A stretch of 64,000 nucleotides of DNA from Streptomyces sp. yr375 (GCF_900110755.1 NZ_FOFF01000005.1:124001-188000), one strand, 5' to 3'. Positions 50,953 through 60,322 are shown, counted from the first letter of the stretch. Program-made: numbers and translations. The notes: generated from the sequence alone by a model not told the origin.

Positions 50953-51975
50953 TCAGGGCCTGGTGACGGACGACACCGGCATCATCCCGACCGGGTCGTA
51001 GCGCACCGGCGCGCCCGGGTAGGGGGCGTGGATGACCTGGCCGTTGCCGACGTACATGCCGACATGGCTGGCGTCGGAGCGGTAGGTGACGATGTCGCCG
51101 GGCTGGGCCTGGGACAGCGGCACCCGGCGGCCCGCGTGCGCCTGGGCCTGCGAGGTGCGCGGCAGGGAGACGCCGGCCTGCGCGTACGACCACTGCATGA
51201 GGCCCGAGCAGTCGAAGCCGGAGGGACCGGTGGCGCCCCACACGTACGGCTTGCCGAGCGCGGAGCGGGCGGCGGCCAGCGCCGCGCCCGCCCGGCCCGA
51301 CGCCGGGACGACGCCCGAGAGGTCGGGCAGGTCCTCGCGGCCGGAACGGGACGCCCGGTCGTAGTCGGCGCGTTCGGCGGACGGCAGGGAGTTGAGCAAC
51401 TGCCGCGCCTTGGCGAGCTTGCGCTCCACGGTCCGCTTGTGGCTCACGACGGCCTTGCGGCTCTTCTCCAGCTCGGCGAGCTTGCCCGCCGCCTCGGCGC
51501 GCTCCTGGGTCAACTCGCGCATGGCGCCCTGGAGTTCCTTCAGTTCACCGGCCTGGTGGGCGGTGATCCGGTCCAGGACGGACGCCTTGTCGAGGTAGTC
51601 CTCGGGGTCGTCGGAGAACAGCAGCGCGAGGGTCGGGTCGAGGCCGCCGGCCCGGTACTGTGCGCCGGCCAGCGAACCGAGCTGCTCGCGCATGCCGTTG
51701 ATGCGCTCCTGCTGCCGGGCGATGTGGTCCTGGGCGTCGCCGACCTGCCTGCGCAGCGTGCCGGCGCGTTCGTCGGCCTTGTTGTAGGCCTCGGTGGCTT
51801 TCTCGGCCTCTTCGTAGAGACGGTCCACCTCGGAGCGGGTGTCGTCGTGCGGCGCGGCCGTGGCCGGTACGGCGGAGACGGCGCCGAGTGCGGCGGCCGC
51901 GAGGGACAGCACGCTCAGGGCGCTGCGGGCGCCCCCGTTGAACCCGGACTGTGCAAGGCGGCGATGGGACCCCAC
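50953..51975 (-). CDS. NlpC/P60 cell-wall hydrolase (C40 family)
   Basis: 340 residues from GTG (VGSHRRLAQSG) with AAGGAG upstream. Signal peptide ends near PATAAPHDD. Residues ~45-200 are coiled coil (EVDRLYEEAEKATEAYNKADERAG). The C-terminal NlpC/P60 domain has catalytic Cys in GPSGFDCSGLMQWSYAQAG and His in SDASHVGMYVGNGQVIHAP. It is RipA-like and cleaves D-Glu-meso-DAP-type bonds in peptidoglycan. Paralogue of the next gene. Confidence 0.93.
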   Translation of the reverse strand: MGSHRRLAQSGFNGGARSALSVLSLAAAALGAVSAVPATAAPHDDTRSEVDRLYEEAEKATEAYNKADERAGTLRRQVGDAQDHIARQQERINGMREQLGSLAGAQYRAGGLDPTLALLFSDDPEDYLDKASVLDRITAHQAGELKELQGAMRELTQERAEAAGKLAELEKSRKAVVSHKRTVERKLAKARQLLNSLPSAERADYDRASRSGREDLPDLSGVVPASGRAGAALAAARSALGKPYVWGATGPSGFDCSGLMQWSYAQAGVSLPRTSQAQAHAGRRVPLSQAQPGDIVTYRSDASHVGMYVGNGQVIHAPYPGAPVRYDPVGMMPVSSVTRP

Positions 51976-52069
51976 GGGAAGCCGCGCTCCTTCCGCTGGC
52001 GGACAGGGAAACGCGGCAGACAGTAGCCCGCGGCGGGGGGTCGGCCAACGACCTCGGCGGGCACACACA

Positions 52070-52116
52070 GTGACGCCCCACCGCTGACGCAGGTCACCGG
52101 CGGGGCGTGGGGTCAC
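52070..52116 (-). terminator. possible terminator after the second NlpC/P60 gene
   Basis: GTGAC...CCCCAC at 52070-52081 faces GTGGGGTCAC at 52107-52116 and can form an imperfect GC-rich hairpin 80-130 nt past the stop of the upstream gene in the leftward direction. Confidence 0.4.
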
Positions 52117-52197
52117 TTCTCGTCGTCACGATTCGCCCGTTCGGGCGGCGTGGTGTCCCGATCTTGAAGTTGATCGGACCCCACATGTCGGGCTTGG

Positions 52198-53238
52198 TCA
52201 GACGCGGACGCCGAACATGAACGGGCCGCCGATGGTGCTCATCGACTCGTAGCGGACGACGGTCCCGGTGCGCGGGGCGTGCAGGATCTGGCCGTTGCCC
52301 GCGTACAGGCCGACGTGGTGCAGGTCGTTGAAGAAGAACACCAGGTCGCCGACCTGGAGGTCGCTCTGCGAGTAGATCCGCGTCCCGATGTTGGCCTGCG
52401 ACTCCGAGGTCCGCGGGATGCCGACACCGGCCTGCGCGTAGGCCCAGGAGGTGAGGCCCGAGCAGTCGTAGGACGACGGGCCGGTGGCACCGTAGACGTA
52501 CGGCGTGCCGATCTTGGACTGGGCGGCGGAGAACGCGGCGGCGGCGCGGCCGGAGGCGGAGCCGGTGTCGCCGAGGTCGACGCGCTCGGTGGAGGAGCGG
52601 CTCGCGCGTTCCTGGTCGGCGGCGAGGTCGGACTTCTCCTTGGCCGTCAGCGTGTTGTACAGCTCCCGCGCCTCGGCCAGCTTGCCCTGGACTTCCTTCT
52701 TCTTCTTGCCCAGTTCGGTGCGGGTGGCGGCGAGGTCCTTGAGCTTGGTGGAGGCCTCGCTGCGCTCCTGGGCCAGCTCGCGCTGCTTCTCCTGGATCTT
52801 CTTCAGCGCCTCGACCTGCTGGGCGCTGAGCTGGTCGGCGGTGGACGCCTTGTCCAGGAAGTCGTCCGGGTTCGAGGAGAGGAGGAGCTGGAGGGAGGAG
52901 TCGATGGACCCGGTGCGGTACTGGGCGGCGGCCGCCAGGCCTATGGAGTCGCGCAGTTCGTTGAGGTCCGCCTGCCCGCGGGCGACGTTGTCCTGGATGG
53001 TGGAGATCTCCTTCTGGAGCTTCTCCTGCTTCTCCTGGGCCCCGTTGTACTGCTCGGTGGCCTGCTCCGCCTCTTCGTAGAGCTTGTCGACCTTGGTCTT
53101 GACCTCGTCCTTGGTGAGCTTCTCGCTGGGCGCCGCGTTGGCGGCCTGGGAGCTCAGGACGACGGCAGCGGCGGCTGCGGTGGTCAGCACGGTCACGCGG
53201 GCGCGACTGGGCTGCTTCGGTCGACGGTGGGACGCCAC
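52198..53238 (-). CDS. NlpC/P60 cell-wall hydrolase (C40 family), paralogue
   Basis: 346 residues from GTG (VASHRRPKQPS) with AAGGAG nine bases upstream. Signal peptide ends near QAANAAPSE. Long coiled coil (about 45-220) and C-terminal NlpC/P60 domain with Cys in GPSSYDCSGLTSWAYAQAG and His in NDLHHVGLYAGNGQILHAP. Layout and motifs match the downstream paralogue, so the two probably arose by tandem duplication. A separate promoter lies upstream. Confidence 0.94.
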   Translation of the reverse strand: MASHRRPKQPSRARVTVLTTAAAAAVVLSSQAANAAPSEKLTKDEVKTKVDKLYEEAEQATEQYNGAQEKQEKLQKEISTIQDNVARGQADLNELRDSIGLAAAAQYRTGSIDSSLQLLLSSNPDDFLDKASTADQLSAQQVEALKKIQEKQRELAQERSEASTKLKDLAATRTELGKKKKEVQGKLAEARELYNTLTAKEKSDLAADQERASRSSTERVDLGDTGSASGRAAAAFSAAQSKIGTPYVYGATGPSSYDCSGLTSWAYAQAGVGIPRTSESQANIGTRIYSQSDLQVGDLVFFFNDLHHVGLYAGNGQILHAPRTGTVVRYESMSTIGGPFMFGVRV

Positions 53239-53307
53239 GGAGACGGGCTCCTTCTTTTGAGTGATCACCCGTGTGGAAGTTCGAGCGTATGGAGGTGCGG
53301 GGTCCAA

Positions 53308-53337
53308 ACCTTAGTGACCTTGCCGTGATCAGTTCAA
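53308..53337 (-). promoter_or_regulatory. promoter of the NlpC/P60 gene
   Basis: On the minus strand TTGAAC (53337-53332) and TAAGGT (53313-53308) are 18 bp apart, giving a ~65-nt leader. The 53340-53470 stretch beyond it is AT-rich for this genome, with a T6 run and imperfect inverted repeats (CGCATCAC and GTGATGTGCG). Confidence 0.65.
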
Positions 53338-53504
53338 ATCCCCAGGCGAAAAAAACGCATCACGCAACACAGTTTTTTCACACAACTCACGTGCGGTGAT
53401 GTGCGATTGACCCTACGTTGCGCGACGAACCCGCCAATTCGGTCATTAAACCCGTAACTTCGACCTTAAGGACAGCCGCCGACCTTCAGGACAGCGAATG
53501 ATGT

Positions 53505-54848
53505 TCAGGACAGTCGCTTCAGAAGTACCGCGGAAGCCACCGGCCGGGCGCCGGCCCTGGCCACCCCGTCGGCCACCTCCCGGTCGGTCGAGGCGACGAT
53601 CACCGGCCGGCCGGGCGGCTCGGCCCGCACCAGTTGGCGGATCAGCTCGTCGGCGGTCACGCCCGGCTTGGAGAACAGCACCCGCACCCCGCGCGGCGGC
53701 GCGAGCAGCACCGGTGCGGCCAGTTCGGCCCCGTCGAAGACGCAGGTGACCTCGGCGCCGGTCTGCGCGGCGAGCTGCGAGAGCTGCCCGAGGAGCCGCA
53801 GCCGCTGCTTCTCCAGCGGCATCTGCGGATAGCCGGTCTTGGTGACGTTGTAGCCGTCGACGACGAGATGCGCCTGCGGCAGCGCGAGGAGCTGGTCGAG
53901 GATGGCCGGGTCGTTCTCCGACAGGGCGCGGGCCGCGATGTCCTTCGGGGTCATCCGGCCCGGCTCGACCGCGTCGACGGTCTCCGCCGGCCGTACCGAC
54001 AGCGGCGGCAACGCCAGTTCCCGGCGCAGCCCCTGGGCCGCGTCGAGCACGGTGTCCAGCAGCAGCCGCAGCCGCATGTCCTCGACGCTGCGGCCCTCGC
54101 GCGCCGCCCGCCGGGTGGCCTCCAGGCTGCCCTCCACCTCGGCGAGCCGTGCCTTCAGCCGCCGGCTCTCGCTCTCCGCGGCGGACACCTGCGTGTGCCC
54201 CTCGGCGCGCACGGTCTCCATCTCGCCCTGCACCTTGCGCAGCGCGGCCTCACCGCGTTTGACGTCGCTGAGGGCCGAACGCAGCTTGCGGTGCAGCGAC
54301 TCGGCCTCCTTCTTCGCCGCGTCCAGCTCCGCGCGCAGCCGCTCGGTGTCGGTCCGGGTCTGCTCACGGGCCCGGTCGAGCTCCTCGCGCAGCCGCTCCA
54401 GCTCGACCCGGCTCTCCTCGCCTGCCCGTTCGGCGTCCGCGCGCTGGGCCTCCTCGCCGGCCGCGGTGACCAGCTTCACCCAGCCCGCGGGCCGCAGCAC
54501 ATAGGCCGCGGCCGCCACGTCGAGCGGGTCCGCGGCCGGGGTCGGCGAGCCGGAGTCGAGAGCGCCGGACAGCTCCGGCTGACCCTCTCTGAACTTCTCG
54601 GCGATGCGTTGCCGGAACAGGGGGTCGGTCTCCAGTGCGGCCGCCATCGCGGTGCCCGCGAACTTGGCCCGCCGGTTCGGTGCGAACCGGGCGTACTGGC
54701 GCAACTGGGCGGGCAGTTCGCCGACGGTCAGCCCGCCGAAGCCGTCGGAGACGATCTGTACGACTCTGCGCCGCACGCCGTCCGGCAGCGGACGGTCGAG
54801 CATCTCGGCGGCGCCGTCGCCCGGCCCCCCGCCTGCGCTCTCCACCAT
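53505..54848 (-). CDS. NYN-domain (YacP-like) RNA-binding/nuclease protein
   Basis: 447 residues. N-terminal helical domain (about 15-85), a coiled coil of about 130 residues (AERAGEESRVELERLREELD to RLKARLAEVEGSLEATRR), and a C-terminal NYN/PIN-like domain: HLVVDGYNVTKTGYPQMP, VTCVFDGAELAAP, RVLFSKPGVTADELI and VIVASTDREVADGV carry the acidic residues of the active site. Bacillus YacP (Rae1) cleaves mRNA on the ribosome. The actinobacterial form with a coiled coil is uncharacterised. Confidence 0.88.
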   Translation of the reverse strand: MVESAGGGPGDGAAEMLDRPLPDGVRRRVVQIVSDGFGGLTVGELPAQLRQYARFAPNRRAKFAGTAMAAALETDPLFRQRIAEKFREGQPELSGALDSGSPTPAADPLDVAAAAYVLRPAGWVKLVTAAGEEAQRADAERAGEESRVELERLREELDRAREQTRTDTERLRAELDAAKKEAESLHRKLRSALSDVKRGEAALRKVQGEMETVRAEGHTQVSAAESESRRLKARLAEVEGSLEATRRAAREGRSVEDMRLRLLLDTVLDAAQGLRRELALPPLSVRPAETVDAVEPGRMTPKDIAARALSENDPAILDQLLALPQAHLVVDGYNVTKTGYPQMPLEKQRLRLLGQLSQLAAQTGAEVTCVFDGAELAAPVLLAPPRGVRVLFSKPGVTADELIRQLVRAEPPGRPVIVASTDREVADGVARAGARPVASAVLLKRLS

Positions 54849-54886
54849 CCGTCACACCCCACCTATCCGTGCGGGGCCGCCTCCCG

Positions 54887-55126
54887 TCAGGAGTCGGCGC
54901 CCGGCCGATCCACCAGTTCCACCTGATCCACGGCGTTGCACCAGCGGCACCGCACCGACTCGATGGTCTCACTGACCACCTCGCGCTCCTCGACCTTCGG
55001 CTCACCCGCGAGGTCGAGGTGCACGTACTCGACGACCTTCGACGAGCGCGTCACGTCGAACCGCGTGAGGTTGCCGCAGAGCGTGCAGCGCCACCGCGTG
55101 GCGGCGGTCGGCAGGGGAACCGTCAT
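54887..55126 (-). CDS. small zinc-ribbon-like protein
   Basis: 79 residues; GAAGGAG before the ATG. Two CxxC pairs, WRCTLCGN near the N-terminus and VRCRWCNA near the C-terminus, separated by a beta-rich charged middle (VVEYVHLDLAGEPKVEERE), suggest a single zinc-binding fold. Upstream of and co-oriented with the NYN gene (38 nt gap). Function unknown. Confidence 0.8.
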   Translation of the reverse strand: MTVPLPTAATRWRCTLCGNLTRFDVTRSSKVVEYVHLDLAGEPKVEEREVVSETIESVRCRWCNAVDQVELVDRPGADS

Positions 55127-55327
55127 CGTGACTTTCCGCTCCTTCTAGTGTCATACGTCCGTCGTGCGCGCGTCGTCGTCCGTCGTGCTTCCCGGGCCGG
55201 GGTCGCCGGAGACTCCCCCGCCCATGTGGCTCGTAACCCTACGGCCTGGCGGGTACCCACCGCCCGTCCGTCCACGGCGGCGAGGCGGTCTGGGATGGTG
55301 CGTCCCGTTACGTCATGCTCTGTGGTC

Positions 55328-56056
55328 ATGATCGGCAACTGGAGCGGGACCCCGCGCAGCACCCTCCGTAAGGCCCTCCGCAGCCCCTCGGCGCCGGTGA
55401 CCTACGGGCTGATCGCCCTGTGCTGCCTGGTCTTCCTGGTCGGCCCCGGTTCGGGCCTCAACGCGGCGTACGGCACCGGCGACGAACTGCTGGCCGCGCA
55501 GCGGGCCTACTTCCGGCGCTGGGGCGTGGTGCCGGCCGAGCTCTTCGAGGGCGCTCCCCGGGCCGCCCTGACCCCGGCCACGGCCCTCTTCGTGCACGGG
55601 AGCTGGGTGCATCTGCTGGGCAACATGCTCTTTCTCTACGTCTTCGGGGCGCTGACCGAGGAGCGGATGGGCCGCGTCGAGTTCACGCTCTTCTACCTCG
55701 GCTGCGGCTACCTGGCCCTGCTGGGCTACGCCGCCGCCAACGCCGAGTCGTCGCAGTCCCTGGTCGGCGCGTCCGGGGCGATCTCCGCGGTCCTCGGCGC
55801 GTTCCTGTACCTGTTTCCCCGGGCCCGGGTGACCAGTCTCCTGCCGTTCCTGTTCTTCCTGCCGCTGCGCTTCCCGGCGTGGGTCGTGCTGCCGTTCTGG
55901 GCGGCCCTCCAGTGGGTGGCGGCGGGGCAGGCGGCCCAGGGGCCGGGGGTGGCGTATCTGGCGCACCTGGTCGGCTTCGGGCTGGGGCTCGGCTACGCGT
56001 GGGCGCGTTTCGGGCGGCGGACGGCCGGGGTGGTGCCGGACTCCGGCACGGGCTGA
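55328..56056 (+). CDS. rhomboid family intramembrane serine protease
   Basis: 242 residues; ATG chosen, with a GTG two codons earlier possible. Six membrane helices. Catalytic Ser in SLVGASGAISAVLGAF (GxSG) and His in LAHLVGFGLGLGYAW; HGSWVHLLGNMLFLYVFG is the conserved His/Asn loop. It cleaves membrane proteins within the bilayer; substrates unknown. Confidence 0.92.
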   Translation: MIGNWSGTPRSTLRKALRSPSAPVTYGLIALCCLVFLVGPGSGLNAAYGTGDELLAAQRAYFRRWGVVPAELFEGAPRAALTPATALFVHGSWVHLLGNMLFLYVFGALTEERMGRVEFTLFYLGCGYLALLGYAAANAESSQSLVGASGAISAVLGAFLYLFPRARVTSLLPFLFFLPLRFPAWVVLPFWAALQWVAAGQAAQGPGVAYLAHLVGFGLGLGYAWARFGRRTAGVVPDSGTG

Positions 56057-56221
56057 ACTCCCCTCCCGTCCCGCATTCGGAATAGACGGTACGACCGCCG
56101 CCCCGATTTAACCGATCCCCTACACACGGCGAACCGCTCATCTCCCCGCGCTCCGATCGGTGCCCTCGCCAACGACTCGAACGTAATGCGGTGTCGAGGA
56201 CGCCGTCCAGGCGGTTAGGCC

Positions 56222-56552
56222 TTGTCACCCACGGCTGCCTTGTGCCTAGTATTCGACCACCGGGATCGAGGCCGCTTCAGCAGGCCCGCGGTCCTGCCTG
56301 CCGATTTTCATGGGGGAGACTGGCATGGAACCACCGGGAAACAAACCTGTCCTTTTCAAGGCTCGCGCCGCCCGCATTGGCCACGATGGCCGCGATGCCC
56401 GAGATCCGCGACCGCGCGCCGATCCGCATACGCATACGCAAGTGCCGGCCGGCCGGTGGCGCGTATCGCCGTCGGCCCGCCGGGGCGTCGTCCGGCGTCG
56501 GCCGGTCGCCCTCCGCGGGCTCAGAGCGCTCCGCGTCGATCCGCTCTCCTGA
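56222..56552 (+). CDS. possible small gene or remnant with own promoter
   Basis: TTGTCA (56222) and TAGTAT (about 56247) form a promoter-like pair, GGGGGAG precedes an ATG at 56325, and the frame runs 75 codons to 56552. The start (MEPPGNKPVLFKARAARIG) looks translated, but the rest is Arg/Pro-rich with poor codon bias and no recognisable domain. It may be a small gene or the 5' stub of a gene broken when the terpene cluster arrived. A stem CCCGGCGG/CCGCCGGG at 56661-56681 could end its transcript. The 56057-56838 region holds nothing else clear. Confidence 0.35.
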
Positions 56553-56838
56553 CCTCGATCGACCTGATCTCCTGACGTCGGCCGACACCGGCCGACCCCA
56601 GGTGCGCCGGGCAGTGTCGCCCCGCGCACCCCGTCAGGCCCAGGCCGAGTCCGAGGCCTTCCCGGCGGGCGGTCCGCCGGGCCTTTCGCCCGCCCATCAT
56701 CCGGCCCGTTTCCGACATTCCGTCCGAACGCCGTTTCCTCCCGCACCGCCGTCGGCACCCCGCCGGCCGCGCGGTGACGGGTTGCCGACGCATGCCGTCC
56801 GGCGCGCGGTACCGAATTCACGGGCCCCACGAGTGGGG

Positions 56839-57921
56839 ATGAAGCACGTAAACATGAGTACCCACACCATATCTCCCGACATACTGGACCCGGTCGCCAC
56901 GAGGACCGCCGTCGACAGTGTTCTCTGTGAATTCCTCGAGAATCAGCGAAAGAACTCCGGGCAGCGCCAGTTGACCCGCCTCGTGGAATTACTTGAAGAA
57001 TTCATGGTGGGCGGCAAGCGAATACGCCCGATTCTCACCGTGTTGGGCTGGCAGGCGGCCGGCGGAGAAAACGACTTGACGGCCGTGGTACGTGTGGCCG
57101 CCGCGCTGGAGATGTTTCACGCGTTCGCGCTCATCCACGACGACATCATGGACGACAGCGACACCCGGCGCGGCCGGCCGACCATCCACCGGATACTCGC
57201 CGGGAAACGCGGCGACGAGCGTGCCGAGCGCTTCGGAATCGGCGGCGCGATGCTGCTGGGCGACCTCGCCTTCGCCTGGTCGGACGACCTGCTGCACACC
57301 GCGGGACTCACCCCGGCGCAGTCGGCGGCGGTGCTGCCGCTGCTCACCGAGATGCGTACCGAGGTCATGCTCGGCCAGTACCTGGACCTGCGGGCGACCG
57401 GCGAGCTCACCGACGACGTCGACGCCACGCTGACCGTCAACCGCTACAAGACCGCCAAGTACACGATCGAACGGCCCCTGCACATCGGCGCCGCCCTCGC
57501 CGGCGCCGACGCCCGGACCCTGGCCGCCTGCACCGCGTTCGCGCTGCCTCTCGGCGAGGCCTTCCAGCTCCGCGACGACCTGCTGGGGGTGTACGGCGAC
57601 GTCCGGGACACCGGCAAGTCGCGGCTGGACGACCTGCGGGCCGGCAAGAACACGACCCTGGTCGCGCTGGCGCTGCGCGCGGGCGGCCCCGCGCAGCGCG
57701 CCCGGCTGCGCACGCTGATCGGCGATCCCGGTCTGGACGAGACCGGCGCGGAGGAGGTCCGGGCCCTCTTCGAAGCCACCGGCGCCCGGGACGCCGTCGA
57801 GCGGATGATCGACGACCGTTACCGGCGGGCGCTGCGCGTGCTGGACACCGCCCCCTTCACCGCCGCCGCGGTCACCGCCCTCACCCACCTCTCCGCCACG
57901 GCCACCACGAGGAAGTCATGA
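56839..57921 (+). CDS. cotB1: geranylgeranyl diphosphate synthase (CotB1-like)
   Basis: 360 residues from ATG at 56839 (GAGTGGGG just before); ATG at 56854 is the alternative. Trans-prenyltransferase motifs: GGKRIRPILTVLGWQAAGG, first Asp-rich motif LIHDDIMDDSDTRRGRPT, second FQLRDDLLGVYGD, and KTAKYTIERPLHIGA. It makes C20 GGPP from IPP and allylic diphosphates. It overlaps the terpene cyclase gene (ATGA). The first ~200 bp are less GC-rich than neighbours. Order and coupling match cotB1 of the cyclooctatin cluster. Confidence 0.93.
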   Translation: MKHVNMSTHTISPDILDPVATRTAVDSVLCEFLENQRKNSGQRQLTRLVELLEEFMVGGKRIRPILTVLGWQAAGGENDLTAVVRVAAALEMFHAFALIHDDIMDDSDTRRGRPTIHRILAGKRGDERAERFGIGGAMLLGDLAFAWSDDLLHTAGLTPAQSAAVLPLLTEMRTEVMLGQYLDLRATGELTDDVDATLTVNRYKTAKYTIERPLHIGAALAGADARTLAACTAFALPLGEAFQLRDDLLGVYGDVRDTGKSRLDDLRAGKNTTLVALALRAGGPAQRARLRTLIGDPGLDETGAEEVRALFEATGARDAVERMIDDRYRRALRVLDTAPFTAAAVTALTHLSATATTRKS

Positions 57922-58856
57922 CCACGGAACTGACCACGCAACCCGGCACGCACCTGACCCCGACCCCGGCACAGGCGACGGGGATCGCCCGCCACCGGCA
58001 GGAGTGCACCGACCGCTTCGCCGCCCTGTTCGACCGGCACGTCGGGTACGAGGCCCAGAAGGTGCCGATGACGGACGCCGAGCTGCGCGAGGTCATCGAC
58101 GCCTGCAACCGCGCGGTCGCGCCGCTCGGCAAGAGCGTCTCGGACAAGCGCTGGGTCTCCTACATGGACGTCGTGCGGTGGTCGCAAAGCGCCCGGCACA
58201 TCAAGGACATGGAGGCCTTCAAGGCCGTCTGCGTGCTCAACTGCGTGACGTTCGTGTGGGACGACATGGACCCCGCCCTGCACGACTTCGACCTCTTCCT
58301 GCCCGAGCTGCGCGCGGTGTGCGAGCGGTACTACGCCCCGCAGGACGCGGAGTTCGCGTTCGAGGGCGCTCGCGCCTTCGTCACCAGCGACCACATGTTC
58401 CGTGACTCGGCGCTCAAGGAGGTGCTCTGCTCCACCTCGCCCGAGCAGTACTTCCGCTTCCGCGTCACCGACGTCGGCGTGGACTTCTGGATGCGGATGT
58501 CGTACCCGATCTACCGCCACCCCGAGCTGACCGAGCACTCCAAGACGGGCCTGGCCGCCCGGATGACCGCTCGCGGGCTGGCCATCGTCAACGACTTCTA
58601 CTCCTACGAACGCGAGCACGCCCTCGGGCAGATCACCAACTGCTTCCGGCTGTGCGACATGTCGGACGAGGCCGAGTTCCAGGCGTTCTTCCAGGCCCGT
58701 CTGGACGACCTGGCCGAGGACATGGAGTGCATCAAGGCGTTCGACCCCCTCACCCGGGACGTCCTGCTCGACCTCCTGCACGGCAACTTCGTGTGGACGA
58801 CCCAGGACCGGCGCTACCGGACCGCGGTCAACGACGTCAACTCACGGATCGAGTAG
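57918..58856 (+). CDS. cotB2: diterpene cyclase, cyclooctat-9-en-7-ol synthase (CotB2-like)
   Basis: 312 residues. The sequence is strikingly close to what I remember of CotB2: FKAVCVLNCVTFVWDDMDPALHDF, FRFRVTDVGVDFWMRMSYP, LAIVNDFYSYEREHALGQI and TQDRRYRTAVNDVNSRI. The metal motif is DDMD (Asp115, 116, 118) and the NSE triad is Asn225, Ser229, Glu233, each five positions later than CotB2. Phe112 and Trp191 correspond to CotB2 active-site aromatics. It should cyclise GGPP to the 5-8-5 cyclooctat-9-en-7-ol. The N-terminus is a few residues longer. GAGGAAG precedes the ATG. Confidence 0.93.
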   Translation: MTTELTTQPGTHLTPTPAQATGIARHRQECTDRFAALFDRHVGYEAQKVPMTDAELREVIDACNRAVAPLGKSVSDKRWVSYMDVVRWSQSARHIKDMEAFKAVCVLNCVTFVWDDMDPALHDFDLFLPELRAVCERYYAPQDAEFAFEGARAFVTSDHMFRDSALKEVLCSTSPEQYFRFRVTDVGVDFWMRMSYPIYRHPELTEHSKTGLAARMTARGLAIVNDFYSYEREHALGQITNCFRLCDMSDEAEFQAFFQARLDDLAEDMECIKAFDPLTRDVLLDLLHGNFVWTTQDRRYRTAVNDVNSRIE

Positions 58857-58865
58857 GACCGCCCG

Positions 58866-60260
58866 ATGCACACCCCCGAATCACCCAAGCCGCCGAAGTC
58901 GTCCCCCTCGCCCAACTCGCCCTCGGCGCAACGGTCCTGGCGCTTCGGCGTCGCGCCCGGCGCCGTACCGCTGCTCGGGCACGTCCCCGCGCTGTGGCGC
59001 CGCCCCCTGGACTTCCTCGCCTCGCTCCCCGCGCACGGCGACCTGGTCGAGCTGCGGCTCGGTCCGGCCCGCGCCTATCTCGCCGCCCACCCCGAACTGG
59101 TCCGGCACATCCTGCTCAACCCGCGTGTCTTCGACAAGGGCGGCGTCTTCGACAAGGCACGCCAGCTCCTCGGCAACAGCCTGTCGGTGTCCCGGGGCGA
59201 GGAGCACCGCTTCCAACGGCGGCTGATCCAGCCCGCGTTCCACACCAAGAGGATCGCCGCCTACACGACGGCGGTGGCCGCGGACACCCGTACCGTCACG
59301 GACGCCTGGCGGCCCGGCGAGACCCGGGACATCGGCGAGGCCATGCACGCCCTGCTCATGCGGGTCGCCGCCCGCACCCTGTTCTCCACCGGGCTCGACG
59401 AGCACACCATCGAGGAGGCCCGGCAGTGCCTGCGGACCGTCTCGCACGGCATCTACAAACGCACCGTCGCCCCGCTGGGCGTCATGGAGAAGCTGCCCAC
59501 CCCGGGCAACCGCGCCTACGACCACGCCAACACGCGGCTGCGGCAGATCGTGGCCGACATGATCGCGCAGCGCCGCCGGTCCGACGCGGACCACGGCGAC
59601 CTGCTGTCCACCCTGCTGCGGGCGGAGCATCCGGAGACCGGTGAGCGGCTGGACGACGGCCAGATCCTGGACCAGGTCGTCACCTTCCTGGTGGCCGGCA
59701 GCGAGACCACCGCCTCCACCCTGGCGTTCGTCTTCCACCTCATGGGCACCCTCCCCGAGGTGGAGCGCCGGGTGCACGCCGAGGTGGACGCGGCGCTGGC
59801 GGGCCGCACCCCGGTCCACGACGACCTGCCCGCGCTGCCGTACACCCGCAACGTCATCACCGAGGCGCTGCGCCTGTACCCGCCGTCCTGGATGGCGATG
59901 CGGGTCGCCGCCGAGGACGTCGAACTCGGCGGGCGGATCATCCCCGCCCGGACGATGATCCTGTACAGCGCCTACGCCCTGCACCACAACCCCGAACTCT
60001 TCCCGGACCCCGAGACCTTCGACCCGGGGCGCTGGGAGGGCGAGCGGGCGGCCCAGGTGCCGCGCGGGGCGCTGCTGCCGTTCGGCGCGGGCAGTCACAA
60101 GTGCATCGGGGACGTCCTCGCGCTCACCGAGACCGCGCTGATCGTCGCGACCGTCGCCGCGCGCTGGCGGCTGCGGCCGGTGCCCGGCAGCCGACTGCGC
60201 CCGGAGCCGAAGGCCACCCTGGAGGCGGGCCCGCTCCCCATGATCCTGGAACCCCGCTGA
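58866..60260 (+). CDS. cotB3: cytochrome P450 (CotB3-like)
   Basis: 464 residues, ATG 10 nt after the cyclase stop. P450 motifs: I-helix FLVAGSETTASTLAFVFHL, ExxR in ITEALRLYPPSWM, haem loop LLPFGAGSHKCIGDVLAL with Cys413. In the cyclooctatin pathway CotB3 hydroxylates C-5 of cyclooctat-9-en-7-ol. Assigned by order next to cotB2 and by the paired structure with the next P450. Redox partners are not in the window. Confidence 0.88.
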   Translation: MHTPESPKPPKSSPSPNSPSAQRSWRFGVAPGAVPLLGHVPALWRRPLDFLASLPAHGDLVELRLGPARAYLAAHPELVRHILLNPRVFDKGGVFDKARQLLGNSLSVSRGEEHRFQRRLIQPAFHTKRIAAYTTAVAADTRTVTDAWRPGETRDIGEAMHALLMRVAARTLFSTGLDEHTIEEARQCLRTVSHGIYKRTVAPLGVMEKLPTPGNRAYDHANTRLRQIVADMIAQRRRSDADHGDLLSTLLRAEHPETGERLDDGQILDQVVTFLVAGSETTASTLAFVFHLMGTLPEVERRVHAEVDAALAGRTPVHDDLPALPYTRNVITEALRLYPPSWMAMRVAAEDVELGGRIIPARTMILYSAYALHHNPELFPDPETFDPGRWEGERAAQVPRGALLPFGAGSHKCIGDVLALTETALIVATVAARWRLRPVPGSRLRPEPKATLEAGPLPMILEPR

Positions 60261-60322
60261 CCACCCCTCTCCTCCCACCTCCCACCTCTCTCCGTCGTAC
60301 CGTCTCAGGGGGCGCAACCGGC

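Noticed and set aside
53239..53470. c-di-AMP (ydaO-type) riboswitch before the NlpC/P60 gene
   Set aside because: Such riboswitches precede wall-hydrolase genes in actinobacteria, but I could not find the conserved core elements, and the predicted leader is only ~65 nt.
56191..57921. A 576-residue version of the GGPP synthase
   Set aside because: The extra ~216 residues are Arg/Pro-rich without domain or codon bias. The conserved family begins just after 56839.
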